Assembly: GCA_963575745.1 (NCBI GenBank)
Contig: CAUYUJ010006546.1
Coordinates: forward strand, 68,251 to 132,250
Direction of reading: 5' to 3'
From: Prorocentrum cordatum
Taxonomy: Eukaryota > Sar > Dinophyceae > Prorocentrales > Prorocentraceae
Length of the DNA stretch: 64,000 bases
Position numbers and translations under genes: made by a program. Below, piece by piece: positions 21,755 to 33,000 of this stretch. Every line of letters starts with the position of its first letter. Position 1 is the first letter of the stretch. The notes under the pieces were generated by a model that saw nothing but the letters and a program-made list of their open reading frames with translations, was not told the DNA's origin and ran no database searches.

Positions 21755-22959
21755 ATGGTGGCTGGAGAGGGCAAGATTACCACAGGAGGAGCTGCTTTCA
21801 GGAACCTTCCTGCCGCCGAGCAGGCAGCACAGCTCAGGGAGAGGGCCAACGCATCCCAGAACAAAGAGACGAACGCCAAGATCATCCAGGTGATGGAAGA
21901 GAAGCCCGAGCTGCTGGAGATCATCAAACGGGCCGTCGAGAGCGAGGGCATCAACTTCAACCAGGTGATCTTGAGGGGTAAGAAATCGACCTCCAAGGAG
22001 CAGCTGGCGCTTGAGCGTACCTCGAGCCCCGATGGCAAAGGCCTTGATGGCGTCGGAGGCGACGCCTGTGGGACTCCATCCTCTTCAGCGGGAGTGCCAA
22101 AGAGTCGGTATCGTCCAGGACCAGCTATCCACGATCCCGACCCGAAGAATTGGGTTGCCCACAAGTGCACGAGAATCGACAACAGCTCCGATGCGTTCAT
22201 CAAGGAGCTTGTCGAACACGTCGAACCAGCCTCGTTCAGTAAGGCTGCCACTTCTCTCTTGAAAGGCAAGAAGGAGGAGACGATGAAAGCGCCGCGCGAG
22301 CATTTCGAACGCACGACGGGCGAGCCTGACAGCATGCACCGGCTTGGGAACCATCGTCACATCCCAACAATGAAAGTTTATCTGACGAACTGCTCCGCCC
22401 AGAACGGCAGGCGTTCTCGGGACTTGGTTTTCCCTGCCAACTCCGAGGCGGGAAATTTTGGGGTGCGCGCTTTGTCCGAGAAGAATGGTCGTCCCGCTGT
22501 CACAGACCTGGCGACCGACAAGTACCACCTCGTTCCGAGCGACGCCATGCTCACGTACAAGTGCGGATCTGCCTCGGCTTGGAGCACTTGAAGATAGTCA
22601 TGAACTACTCAGCGTCCAAATCAAAGATCGCTTCGCCGAACACTTCCAGCACTGTGGACATCGTGCACTTGGGTAACTTCGGCCGCTCCGTTAAGAACTC
22701 CGTCGATGTGCACCTGGCTGGCGCGGCGACTCCCCCTCCCAAGTCAAGGCGGATTGGGTATCCGAGCGCTGCGCTTTCGTCGATGGCATCGCCAGGCGCC
22801 AGTGGACATGGGCAGGCTGCAACGAGCCATTCCGCAGATGACGGCGACCCGCCAGCTCCTCCAATCCCGACTCCCGTCGAGGAGGACGATGCCCCCTTCG
22901 TCATTGATGGCCTCGAGCAGAGCCTTGAGCGCGTGATGTTCGGGGAGACCGTGGGTTGA
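21755..22959 (+). CDS. Unknown protein, one frameshift
   Basis: Not recognised. The first ATG with sensible coding context is at 21755 (starting MVAGEGKITTGGAAFRNL), two bases after the AG of CTGCAGCGAC, a possible trans-splice acceptor. Residues about 15-75 are charged and helical (QAAQLRERANASQNKETN, KPELLEIIKRAVESEGI). A middle part contains KNWVAHKCTRIDNSSDAF, and a later one DLVFPANSEAGNFGVRAL. The frame stops at 22591, but the -1 frame from 22561 continues protein-like (VRICLGLEHLKIVMNYS, VDIVHLGNFGRSVKNSVD) to a stop at 22959, ending in an acidic tail. So one gene of about 400 aa with a -1 shift near 22560: sequencing error, unseen intron or pseudogene. No signal peptide or membrane segment seen. 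Confidence 0.55.
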
Positions 22960-25590
22960 TCCTAGTTGCAGCTGCGCGGCGAGGCGCTCTTGCTTCGATG
23001 TGCAGCGCTGCCAGATTTTGAATATATCACCGCACTCGGCCGATCCGAGTCAGCGTTGAAGCTCGCGGGAGCCTGCAGCCCCGAGTGCAGGGCGGTCGAG
23101 GTTTACCCCGACCAGTTGCAGCACTGCAGCTGGGGGTGCTCGCACGGGGAGCGCGAGCAGTGGCAGCAACAGCTGTATTTCAGTTCGATCCAAGTGCGGT
23201 GTGTTTCGCAGCAAGTGCGCAGTTCCTCTTGGAAGCTCTGCCGCGCATCGATGGCCATTCCCTCAGCAAGGCAACTGAACTAGACAAGCAGATAACGCGT
23301 GGCAATGCATTGTGTATGATATTTTGCAACGGCGGCGGCCATGCGGGCAAACGCTCTGAGACGGAGGCTGCGCGAAGTAGCGCTCGGAGGGGCTGGGGCC
23401 AGGAGAGGGGGGAAACCGATCAAACCGAGTACGACGACGTGGGGGATGAGGAGGGGGGAGGACGAGGAGGAGGAGGAGGCCGAGGAGGAGCAGTATGAGG
23501 AGGAGGACGCGCCCAAATATTAAACCCCCTCGTCGCCCCTCACCTTCTCTCTCCGATCAGAAGGTTGCGCGGCGCGATGAGGTTGTTTCTGCTGGACTGC
23601 CGTCGCGCGTTCTCCGTCCTGTGAGTGATCGTCCGTGTAGGAGTTGCCCCTCTCATTATCGCCTCCATCGCCCAGCTCCCGATCACGTATCCCAGGGATG
23701 AATCACTCGCTTGCCCACCTTCCCCCCTAGGGTGCACGCGCCCTTGGCGGCTGGTGGCCGCGCCTCCAAGAGGCGCCGGATGCCCTCGCAACCTCGCGGG
23801 GGCATCCAGCCCAAGGGGGGGGGGGGGAGACTGGCTCAATTCTCTCCACGTGGCCAAGAGCGGGGTCGTTCGGCCCCCTCCGCCCCCCGCCCCCCCCCCC
23901 CCCCCTCCCTTTGGACGAGCGCCCCCTGGGCCTCCGGGGCGGCACCTCTGATGGAGGCTCTGCGCGCTCTCCGTCCTCGGGAGACAGGCTGCCCAGGGGT
24001 GGGTGGGGAGGGCGCCGAAGGACTCGCGCGTTTCGACGTTGCCGCCGCTCCGAGTTAGGCCGCGCCGACAGACGGGGCGAGGAGAGGAGGGGGAGGGCCA
24101 GGAGATTAGTTGGCGGATCGGGGCAGTGCAGCACGGGCGCCTCGGGGCCCCTGGGCTTCCCGATTAGCCCGCGCGGCGGGCAGTGGATCGTCTGCGGGGT
24201 ATCCCGCAATGTTTGTGCAGTAAGCTTCGCGCATTCATCGTGCCCCCCGCCATTCGCTCATCAATGCCCTCTCGCGCTTCCCTCAGGGAGGGTGCCCAGT
24301 GGAAGACCTGTATTTCGAGGGGCCCAGACGCGGCGGCGACAACGCTCAGGTCGAATCGAGCGCATGCGTATCCAACGTTCCTTATGCTGTCCGTTCCCCC
24401 TCTCCGTTTCCACGCTGGCGCCCCCGTCCGACGCCCCATCTCCCCGCCGAGCCCCCTGAGCTACTGTCGCGTTTGTCCTCGAGGGCTGCAGGGGCGCCAC
24501 CCCAGGGGGATGCGTCCGACCGCCGCGGCAAGCGGGATGAGGGGCAGCGCGTCAGCGAATGGGGGGGGGGGGGGAGGGGGCAAGAGGGGGCGGAGGCATT
24601 TGGAAACAACGCCCCGTTTGCGACGTCGTTGGCCCCCCCTCCGCCTTGCGTCCAGGGTGTCACCCAACATATTCCCTTTCTCCAGCCGCAGCCACTTTGG
24701 CTTGAGATGTTGGGAATCCCGCAATGCGTAAAAAGGCACCCAGGGCATATTCAAGATGGACGAATACGAGCAAGTCATCGAAACGTAGTGCGGCATCTGG
24801 CCACTGGCGCCGCATTCTTCCACGCATGCCGCTAACGCTTGAACATTCATGCGGTTGGCCGACTGATCGCTGCTTGCAAGGACCCCGTGCGGCAATAATC
24901 GAAACCACGGTGTCGATGGATCCCACTTGTGGCCACTCCGTGGCCTTTCCCGCAGTAGTTTCGAGGTGATGGGGCGGGTGAGAAGAATCACGGGGGGAAC
25001 GATGGTGAGCAGTGGGGGGGATGAAGGGGGGAGTCCTCTTCCCTCCGCCCTCGCTCTTCTCCTCTCATCCGCATTCATCGTCTCGCCTCCTTGCTCGTCG
25101 CCCTCCTCCCTCCTACATCCTCCCTTCTTTCCATATTTGGCCCCTGCAGCGACCACCCCGTGTCCCCTCCTCCCTTCTCCTCCCCCAGGAAGATGTCGCC
25201 GACGACCCCGACTTCCGACGGTTTGACTTTCTCGAGTCGCCAGCCCCTGGACCTCTTGACGCTTTCTCTGAGACTTCCCAGATGGGATCGCAGGATCGCG
25301 CCGAATCGCCGCTGCATCGACGAGGCGGCTCGATGTGGAGCCCCGTGTTTCCTTACGCCGACGTCACCGATACATCGCCGAGGTCGAGGATGCATCGCCG
25401 ATGCATCGCCAATACGTCGGCAATGCATCGGCGATGCGGCGCGATGTTTCGACCCCATCTGCTCGGACCCATCTAGGAGCCCTCCATCTAGGAGGCCTCT
25501 AGCGATGGTCCTGGGCCAGCATGGGGTCCCCAGGCGCCGGAAACTTGCGAACGGGTTTTGGCGCGATGCGTTTCACCGTCCGCCGGGCGG
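22960..25590. other. No supported gene
   Basis: GC-rich unique sequence with short GGA and C runs (23445-23510, 23885-23905). The frame at 23140-23290 has a mildly protein-like stretch (VFQFDPSAVCFAASAQFLLE) that could be a relic, but nothing identifies it. Confidence 0.5.
25392..25437. repeat. Perfect 15-bp hairpin
   Basis: GCATCGCCGATGCAT (25392-25406) pairs with ATGCATCGGCGATGC (25423-25437) across a 16-nt loop. Built from a short GATGCATCGCC repeat. Confidence 0.8.
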
Positions 25591-25604
25591 GTGGTACAGT
25601 AAGG

Positions 25605-25770
25605 GTCTTGAAGAAGGAACCCTTTTCGTTGGGGAGGGGCTCCGTGCTCCTTGATCGTTTCACAGCTTGCCTTAGGTTTTCCCAGAATGTTTTCGAGGGG
25701 GAAGCGAAGTTAAACTTCTGGAGAAAAGGGGCCTCGTTCCTTATTTAGGGTTCCTTAGGTCAGCGCCCCG
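25605..25770. repeat. Dispersed repeat Z, copy 1
   Basis: TGAAGAAGGAACCCTTTTCG, TTGGGGAGGGGCTCCG, GGCCTCGTTCCTTATTTAGG and GCCCCGACTGTA match 37970-38120 (copy 2) in order, with a diverged middle. No coding potential. Confidence 0.8.
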
Positions 25771-25914
25771 ACTGTAAGGGGGGGTGGCCCAAAGGGGGCG
25801 GGGGGGGGGGGAGAAGGGGGGCCCTCTGGGGCACCAGCGGACTCCAAAAGGGGCCCTGGAGGGCCCGCTCAGGGCCCCCTTCTCTTCCCCCCCCGTTTGG
25901 GTCGCCCCCCATTC

Positions 25915-26075
25915 CGGAGGGGACAAAAACACACGGACGCAATTCATCGTCGATTCCCCAGAAAAATATGGGAAACTATGGGGAGTGTGGGGGGGGGGGA
26001 CGACAAGAACCCAGAAAATACGGGAACAGACGGGGAATCCTGTTAGTTGCGTGAATTAATTTTGTGTGTCCCAGG
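25915..26075. repeat. Dispersed repeat Y, copy 2
   Basis: Homologous to 16440-16600 (CAATTCATCGTCGATTCCCC, AAATATGGGAAACTATGGGG, CCCAGAAAATACGGGA). Confidence 0.75.
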
Positions 26076-26214
26076 GCCCCACTCACCCATGGCCACCCGC
26101 CCTAGTCTGGCTCCTCCGGTGGTGGCAGCTCGTCCACCCGTGGCGCCGCCTCCGCCCGCCGAGGTGCTCCCACTGCGGGTGGCCCGTGGACCCGCGGCAG
26201 GCGGCGCCTTTTTC

Positions 26215-26345
26215 GGGAGCGGCCAAGTGGGGGGTGATGACTAGGGGGGGTGTAGATATCATGGCGGGGGCCATGATATTTCCCAGGCGGGAGCGCTCGC
26301 CCAGGAGGGAGCCCAGGCGGGAGCGCTCGCCCAGGAGGGAGCAGG
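26215..26345. repeat. Dispersed repeat X with hairpin, plus 30-bp duplication
   Basis: GGGGGGTGATGACTAGGGGG leads into ATATCATGGC-GGGG-GCCATGATAT (26256-26279), a 10-bp perfect stem. Copies of X occur at 15915-16110 (with the MITE-like insert), 35415-35445 (start only) and 38350-38420. A 30-bp unit (CAGGCGGGAGCGCTCGCCCA plus GGAGGGAGCC) is then duplicated at 26282-26343. 26350-27700 contains GC-rich unique DNA with no supported gene. Confidence 0.75.
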
Positions 26346-27760
26346 TGGGGGCAGTCCACGCCCCACCCTTTCGCCGTCCTTCGAAGAAGAAACAAAAGCA
26401 CATGTACATAAACGTTTGGCGCTCCGCGTGGATTTCCTGGACCCGCGCTGGGCTCCCCCGCGCTGGCGCCGCCCCTGGCGCGCCCCGCGCGCCTGAGAGG
26501 GGGATCCAGCGCAGATCCAAGAAATCCGCGCGCAGCTCCAGGAGTTTCTCTTCATTTGGCTTTCTCTTCTTCCAGACCCTCGAGGCCTTGACGCGGGGGG
26601 GCCCCCGTGCGCGGGGGTGCGGCGGCCGGCGCCCCCGCGCCGCCAGTCGCGCGTGGCCACCCGCAAGACCTACCTGCGCGCCGGCGTCGAGCGCGGCCCG
26701 CGGGACCCTCCGCCGACCGCGGCCGGCGGTCGCCCTTACCTCCATCATTACGTCGTGGTCCGCACTATTACCAGCATAGCCTTCGTGCGCGCAGGAGGTG
26801 CTCAGAGCTCCGGGAGAGCGCCGGCCGCCCGCGGTGTCTGTCCGGGTGTGTCGGGCTGGTCGTCGCTGCGCTCTGCGAGCCCCGGGGGAAAGGCATGGTA
26901 TGGGGGAGGGGCGGAATGGGGGGGTGGGCGTGGGGGAGGGAGGAGACGGGGTTGAGGAGCACGAGGGCGAGGATCTGCAGCGAAAGAGGAGGAGCACGCG
27001 GAGGAAGTTTGGAGGAGGTGGAGGGGCGGGGAGGGCCCCCCCGGGGCGTGCTCGGTGCTTCTACCAGCGGCCATTTTGAAACCATCCGTCGTGTTCCGTC
27101 GGGCCCCGTCGGGCTCCGCTGGGCCACCGCGGGGGCGCCTCTCATCTGTTCGGGGGCGCGCCTCTCGTCAATGACCGTTTTTCGTATATGTTCGCCCCTT
27201 CGTTTGTGCTCCCCCCCCTTCCTCGTCAGTTCTCTCCTCGTCCTCATCCGCCCTCCCCTCCTCGAACCCTTCCCGCCTTCCTCCTCCGCCCTCCCTCCCC
27301 CCTCTAATCCTTCCCGCCCTTGCCCCCCCCCCGTCGGGCTCCGTCGGGCTCCGTCGGGCTCGTGCTCCGTCGGGCCCCCCCCGCTGTCCATTGGAATCGT
27401 GGCGGGTATCGCAATTGGTGCCGCCGCGGCCTTGAGTTCCCAAGTTTTTCCTTTGGGCCTCCTACCTCCCTCCCTCTGTTGTCCGCTCGTGGTCCTTTGC
27501 ATTGCATGCGTTGCTCGGCCGAAGGGGCCGCAACATGTGACAGGCGTTCGCCCAGGGGCCCAGACAGCCGTAAAATGCGACATGCGTCCTCTGAAGTCCC
27601 AGAGGGTCTTGAATTGGAACCAAAACCTCCTCAGCATTGGAGACAAGGTCGTGACATGTGGCGCTGAGGGCCCTGAGTGTCGGGAGGCCGCGGCTGCTAG
27701 CCCCCCCCTGCCCTCCTTGGCTTCGTGGGCTCAAGGCTGCAAGGCTGCGCCCGTGCAGCC

Positions 27761-30064
27761 ATGTCCTTGGGGCGCTTGGGCCTTCGGGCGTCTCCTGCGC
27801 CCGCGGGCGCAGGCCCGGCGCCACCACGGCAGGGCGAGATCCCAGTTGTGGAGATTCCAGATGATGGCCCCGCGGTGAAGAAGGGCCGCCGTAAAATCCT
27901 GACTGATGAGGACATCCCGCCACTGGAGGCGTGGACAGACCTCCGTGCGCTGAGCGTGGACGCGATGCAAGCTATGTGCAAGATGCTCGGGCTCATCCAG
28001 CGGGGTTCGAGACAGGAAGTGGTAGCGCGGCTCGTGGCGGCTCAGGCCCCTGTGCGGGAATTGTGTGAGCAAGATTGGATGGCAGATAATGCCGGTGACG
28101 TGGAGGTGTATGTACCAGCTCCAGCCCCTGAGGCTGTGCAGAGGGCATTGGCCGCTTCCGTGGACCTCCCAGCCTTCGCACAGCCAGTCTACGATTACAT
28201 TGTAGATTTGTCGAACAGGATGCTTCACCAGGAATTGCCAACAGCACCAGGCACACACGCAGCCCTTCATTCCAGCCTCCCGCCAGATATGCAGCAGACG
28301 GACAGCCAGGGTGAGCATATATGGTGCCTGATGTCACGTGCTGACGTTCGCGTGCTGGCGGGAGCGTGGGCATTGATGCAGCAGAAGGGATGGCCGACAA
28401 CGCGGTGCGTCATCGTCCCCGGCTTCCTGCACCTGGTGTACCACGCGCACGCGGTATCCTTTGTGCTCGCGTTGCTGCTGGGGCGCCCTGACATGAATGC
28501 GGGGCACGCGAACGAGGGCGTCGCCCGCGCCCTCGACTGGGCGTGGGGGGTCGCGGGCCCTTTCTTTCGTCCTCTCCGAGTTCTGCGGGGCGCCTTGATT
28601 CAGAAGCTTGGCTCTGGCGTCAACGCCCTCATCGCCGGACGGAATCCCTCCAATTGGAATCGAAACACCGATGCGGATTGGAGGGTGATGCTAGACGACG
28701 TGCGGAACGGTGCGTGGCCGAGGACCTGCGCCGAAGTTGCGAATGCGCTCCAGAAGCGGCCCTTCCTCTATGACGCGTACCGCCAGTTCTTACAGCGCGC
28801 AGGCGTCAGGTTCTTCCCCGAGGGTCTGAAATCATATAATAGCACCCGCATGCTCCGCTCCCTGGCGCTTGCGACCAGGAGCCGCTTCGAAGACCACCCG
28901 GGCGATTGGACTGCCCTGAGCAACATGGGTAAGGGGGTCAAGAAATACGAGCTCGACCACGCCACGGAGGTACAGATGGCCGGCTCGGTCCGGCGCCCCG
29001 GCGTGCCCGAGTACAGTTTGGGCGACCTGGCGTGCTACCTCTGCCTGGCGAAAGCGATGGCAGCGCAGACTGCTGAGGCTCAGCCGAGGCGCGCACTGCT
29101 GAGCAGTCTGGCCCCAGGAGCAATCCCCCGGACCCGCCTGGAGAGCGGGGGCCTTGGCTGGCCCTTAGCAGCGGCGCGGCTTAGGCCCGCACTAGAGAGG
29201 CTCCGCAGAGGAGGAAGAAAACAACACCACTGCCATTGCATCGCACCCACGCCAACGCTACGGTCGCGAGCATTGCCGCCGCCAGCGCTGCCGATGCCGC
29301 CGCTGCCGCGTGGCGTGCATATCGTTGGCTCCGCCACCCGACGCCCCTCGGCGCCCTCGCGCTTGCCTCGCTACCAGCGCCGCGCAGCCGCGCAGAGCTG
29401 CTTCTCGCCTCGCCCGCGCCCCCGCGGCGACCGCCGTCGCGGGGGCCAAGCGACCGCGTTCCCGCCTTGGCGCCGGCGCTTGCAAAGTGCTCTCGTTTTT
29501 CCCAACCAAAGTGTGTTGTTGGGTCCTCGTTTTGAAGAGACGGTCCCCGCGTTCCTTCCTCCTTCCTCCTTCCTCATCCTTCCTCCTCCTCTCCTTCCTC
29601 CTCCCTCCTCCCCCTCCCTTCTGGCACACCCCTCGCACGTTTCGTGGCCCCATAGGGAGCTCCACCGAAGGCCCCAGTGGCTGCGCCCGCATGCGGTTCC
29701 ACCCCCCATTCTGGCACACCCCTCACACGCTTCGTGGCCCCATAGGGAGCTCCACCGAAGGCCCCAGTGGCTGCGCCCGCATGCGGTTCCACCCCCCATT
29801 CTGGCACACCCCTCACACGTTTCGTGGCCCCATAGGGAGCTCCACCGAAGGCCCCAGTGGCTGCGCCCGCATGCGGTTCCACCCCCCATTCTGGCACACC
29901 CCTCACACGTTTCGTGGCCCCATAGGGAGCTCCACCGAAGGCCCCAGTGGCTGCGCCCGCATGCGGTTCCACCCCCCATTCTGGCACACCCTCACACGTT
30001 TCGTGGCCCCTCCACCGAAGGCCCCAGTGGCATGCGGACCTTCACACGCTTCGTGGCCCCATAG
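27761..30064 (+). CDS. SAP-domain-like protein, frame runs into satellite
   Basis: ATG at 27761 (MSLGRLGLRASPAPAG), just after GTGCAGCC. Residues about 63-94 (LSVDAMQAMCKMLGLIQRGS followed by RQEVVARLVAA) fit the SAP motif, a helix-turn-helix that binds AT-rich DNA in chromatin and RNA-processing proteins. A nearby KKGRRK may be a nuclear signal. The rest is unlike anything I can name: a hydrophobic stretch VIVPGFLHLVYHAHAVSFVL, then NPSNWNRNTDADWRVMLDDV, and VPEYSLGDLACYLCLAKAM near 29050. Credible coding composition ends at about 29110. The frame then continues through Pro/Arg-rich sequence into the 90-bp satellite and stops at 30064. The real 3' end is probably a splice site before that, but I cannot place it. 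Confidence 0.55.
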   Translation: MSLGRLGLRASPAPAGAGPAPPRQGEIPVVEIPDDGPAVKKGRRKILTDEDIPPLEAWTDLRALSVDAMQAMCKMLGLIQRGSRQEVVARLVAAQAPVRELCEQDWMADNAGDVEVYVPAPAPEAVQRALAASVDLPAFAQPVYDYIVDLSNRMLHQELPTAPGTHAALHSSLPPDMQQTDSQGEHIWCLMSRADVRVLAGAWALMQQKGWPTTRCVIVPGFLHLVYHAHAVSFVLALLLGRPDMNAGHANEGVARALDWAWGVAGPFFRPLRVLRGALIQKLGSGVNALIAGRNPSNWNRNTDADWRVMLDDVRNGAWPRTCAEVANALQKRPFLYDAYRQFLQRAGVRFFPEGLKSYNSTRMLRSLALATRSRFEDHPGDWTALSNMGKGVKKYELDHATEVQMAGSVRRPGVPEYSLGDLACYLCLAKAMAAQTAEAQPRRALLSSLAPGAIPRTRLESGGLGWPLAAARLRPALERLRRGGRKQHHCHCIAPTPTLRSRALPPPALPMPPLPRGVHIVGSATRRPSAPSRLPRYQRRAAAQSCFSPRPRPRGDRRRGGQATAFPPWRRRLQSALVFPNQSVLLGPRFEETVPAFLPPSSFLILPPPLLPPPSSPSLLAHPSHVSWPHRELHRRPQWLRPHAVPPPILAHPSHASWPHRELHRRPQWLRPHAVPPPILAHPSHVSWPHRELHRRPQWLRPHAVPPPILAHPSHVSWPHRELHRRPQWLRPHAVPPPILAHPHTFRGPSTEGPSGMRTFTRFVAP

Positions 30065-31412
30065 GGAGCTCCACCGAAGGCCCCAGTGGCTGCGCCCGCA
30101 TGCGGTTCCACCCCCCATTGGCACACCCCTCACACGTTTCGTGGCCCCATAGGGAGCTCCACCGAAGGCCCCAGTGGCTGCGCCCGCATGCGGTTCCACC
30201 CCCCATTCTGGCACACCCCTCACACGTTTCGTGGCCCCATAGGGAGCTCCACCGAAGGCCCCAGTGGCTGCGCCCGCATGCGGTTCCACCCCCCATTCTG
30301 GCACACCCCTCACACGTTTCGTGGCCCCATAGGGAGCTCCACCGAAGGCCCCAGTGGCTGCGCCCGCATGCGGTTCCACCCCCCATTCTGGCACACCCCT
30401 CACACGTTTCGTGGCCCCATAGGGAGCTCCACCGAAGGCCCCAGTGGCTGCGCCCGCATGCGGTTCCACCCCCCATTCTGGCACACCCCTCACACGTTTC
30501 GTGGCCCCATAGGGAGCTCCACCGAAGGCCCCAGTGGCTGCGCCCGCATGCGGTTCCACCCCCCATTCTGGCACACCCCTCACACGTTTCGTGGCCCCAT
30601 AGGGAGCTCCACCGAAGGCCCCAGTGGCTGCGCCCGCATGCGGTTCCACCCCCCATTCTGGCACACCCCTCACACGTTTCGTGGCCCCATAGGGAGCTCC
30701 ACCGAAGGCCCCAGTGGCTGCGCCCGCATGCGGTTCCACCCCCCATTCTGGCACACCCCTCACACGTTTCGTGGCCCCATAGGGAGCTCCACCGAAGGCC
30801 CCAGTGGCTGCGCCCGCATGCGGTTCCACCCCCCATTCTGGCACACCCCTCACACGTTTCGTGGCCCCATAGGGAGCTCCACCGAAGGCCCCAGTGGCTG
30901 CGCCCGCATGCGGTTCCACCCCCCATTCTGGCACACCCCTCACACGTTTCGTGGCCCCATAGGGAGCTCCACCGAAGGCCCCAGTGGCTGCGCCCGCATG
31001 CGGTTCCACCCCCCATTCTGGCACACCCCTCACACGTTTCGTGGCCCCATAGGGAGCTCCACCGAAGGCCCCAGTGGCTGCGCCCGCATGCGGTTCCACC
31101 CCCCATTCTGGCACACCCCTCACACGTTTCGTGGCCCCATAGGGAGCTCCACCGAAGGCCCCAGTGGCTGCGCCCGCATGCGGTTCCACCCCCCATTCTG
31201 GCACACCCCTCACACGTTTCGTGGCCCCATAGGGAGCTCCACCGAAGGCCCCAGTGGCTGCGCCCGCATGCGGTTCCACCCCCCATTCTGGCACACCCCT
31301 CACACGTTTCGTGGCTCCATAGGGAGCTCCACCGAGCGCCCCAGTGGCTGCGCTCGCATGCGGTTCCCCCCCCCCCATTTCGGCACACCCCTCACTCGTT
31401 TCGTGGCCCGGG
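29619..31412. repeat. 90-bp satellite, about 20 copies
   Basis: Unit: CTGGCACACCCCTCACACGT, TTCGTGGCCCCATAGGGAGC, TCCACCGAAGGCCCCAGTGG, CTGCGCCCGCATGCGGTTCC, ACCCCCCATT. Copies from 30190 to 31300 are almost identical. The first few carry a CACGCTTCG variant, one unit near 29990-30040 is truncated, another at 30118 lost a few bases, and the last is diverged. As 90 is a multiple of 3, four of the six frames stay open (the others carry TAG or TGA), giving frames of up to about 527 codons. None is credible as a gene on this evidence. Diverged relatives lie at 39830-40500. Confidence 0.95.
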
Positions 31413-31524
31413 GGCGCCACCGAAGAATAGATCCACAATTGCTGTATTCACAACTACGTATGGTTGGGTTTTTCGTCAGGCTAATTTTTTGTCTCTGGAA
31501 TCATTCTGGGAGGTTCCCTTAGGT

Positions 31525-31735
31525 GGGTAATCGAGTGCGATTATTCCGTGTATCCGATGCACGGAGCAATCGAGTGCGATTACTCCGTGTATCTGATGCA
31601 CGGAGTAATCGCACTCGATTGCTCCGTGTATCGGATACACGGAACATCGAACTCGATTGCTCCGTGTATCCGAGACATGTTCTAATTGGATCCCTGTTGG
31701 ACCCTGCACATTGGATACACGCGAAGGTCTGCATG
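31525..31735. repeat. 81-bp palindromic satellite, inverted left array
   Basis: Several ATTACTCCGTGTATC/GATACACGGAGTAAT palindromes, followed by ATCCGAGACATGTTCTAATT, which is the complement of the linker in the array at 34640-35255. So this array is in the opposite orientation. GCGAAGGTCTGCATG is duplicated at its right edge (31721, 31748). Confidence 0.8.
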
Positions 31736-31782
31736 CGCTGTGCCACGCGAAGGTCTGCATGTGCCTCGACTTCGCCTTGCAG

Positions 31783-32097
31783 CGAATTGTGTCTACGCCG
31801 AAGACTGCCACGCCCGTGGATCTGATGAACGCGGCTTTGGACATCCAGAAGGTGCTGAAGAAGAAGGGCCATGGCAAGACGCTCGAGCTCCCGGCGTACG
31901 TGACCAAGCTGCTCTCAGGCATGGTGGCCGCCGGCGAGAAGGCTGCCGCGGCGGCGAAGGCCGCCGCCAGCCAGGCTTCGAAGGGCACGAGCCCGACGAA
32001 GTCCGAGGGGTCTTCGGCAGCAGGGAAGAAGGGCGCGTCGGCCCCAGCAGAGGCCCCTCAGGCGAAGAAGCGCAAGGCTTCGAAAGTTCAGCAGTAG
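31783..32097 (+). CDS. Terminal exon, Ala/Lys-rich nuclear-type protein (partial)
   Basis: Starts after the acceptor CGCCTTGCAG at 31782, phase 0, and runs 104 codons to TAG at 32095-32097. Reads RIVSTPKTATPVDLMNAALD, then IQKVLKKKGHGKTLELPAYV, then an Ala/Lys helix (GEKAAAAAKAAASQASKG) and a basic end with AKKRKASKVQQ, a likely nuclear localisation signal. It resembles the Lys/Ser/Pro tails of chromatin-associated proteins and the Lys-rich exon of gene A1, but I do not recognise a family. No upstream exon is visible: the DNA before it is satellite. It may be a captured or orphan exon. 32100-32900 holds no other gene. Confidence 0.55.
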   Translation, partial: RIVSTPKTATPVDLMNAALDIQKVLKKKGHGKTLELPAYVTKLLSGMVAAGEKAAAAAKAAASQASKGTSPTKSEGSSAAGKKGASAPAEAPQAKKRKASKVQQ

Positions 32098-32904
32098 CGG
32101 CCTGGCCAGAGCGACGGGTGCTGCCTGGGAGCGCGCCGACAGCTGGGACTGGTTTGAGTCTCGGCTGTCTTGGCGCAGCAGCGCGCTCAAGCCCGGGCGC
32201 CCAGTTGTGCGCTGGCTCTCGGTGTGAGAGCTGGTTATGTTGTTATGTTCGCAGGCCTTGAGAATGTGGACTACCGCGGCCTTGCGCCTCAGTTCCCCCT
32301 TGTGAGTTCCAGTTGTTTTTGTTTTTTGTTTGGTTTTTTCTCGTTCAGATTCCAGATTCGCGCGGCCCGCGCTGCCATGGTGGTTCATTTTCGCAGGCCT
32401 GAGCTGTCATTGATGCGTGCATGCTCGCGTCTTTTTTTCATGCTTCATGAGCGTTGATGCGCCCATGCGATGCGTGAGACATGAGGACATGAGAGATTTG
32501 ACATATGGCATTTGCGCTGTTGCGCTGATGTGTGAGACATACCAGCTACGACATACGACATACAGACATACATAATCTATGAGATGATATGGTCACCGCC
32601 CTTGACCCTGCTCAAGACATCGGACCATTTCCCATGCCCCATGTCGAGCCCGCAGGCAATTGACAGTTGTGGGCCCACGTCGGAGAGTTTCGAGCCAAGC
32701 GATGTGCGACCATATGGCATATGACCGCATGGATTTCGCCCCGTGCGCCATTGCCGTCGCGCGCTGTCCCCGAGGAAACGCCTGGAATAGGAGAACAGAG
32801 CATGACGAGAAACATGACGCACGGCAGCAGCATGACAGCATGAAGGTGGATGACACCGATCAGGAGGTCAGGAGGAAAAGGAGGAGGAAAGTGGACCAGA
32901 GCAA

Positions 32905-33000
32905 ACCTAGGAGGGGGAGGAGGAGGAGGAGGAGGAGGAGGAGGAGGAGGAGGAGGAGGAGGAGGAGGAGGACGAGGAGGAGGAGGAGGAGGAGGATCAG
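32905..33000. repeat. GGA microsatellite
   Basis: About 30 GGA triplets. Followed after 130 bp by (CCCATG)4 at about 33140-33165. Confidence 0.95.

Noticed and set aside
29619-31412. CRISPR array
   Set aside because: Units are contiguous and homogeneous over the full 90 bp, so there are no unique spacers, and the genome is eukaryotic in character.
29903-31530. ORFs of 448-527 codons on both strands
   Set aside because: All are the 90-bp satellite read in different frames. None has an independent start, domain or ending outside the array.
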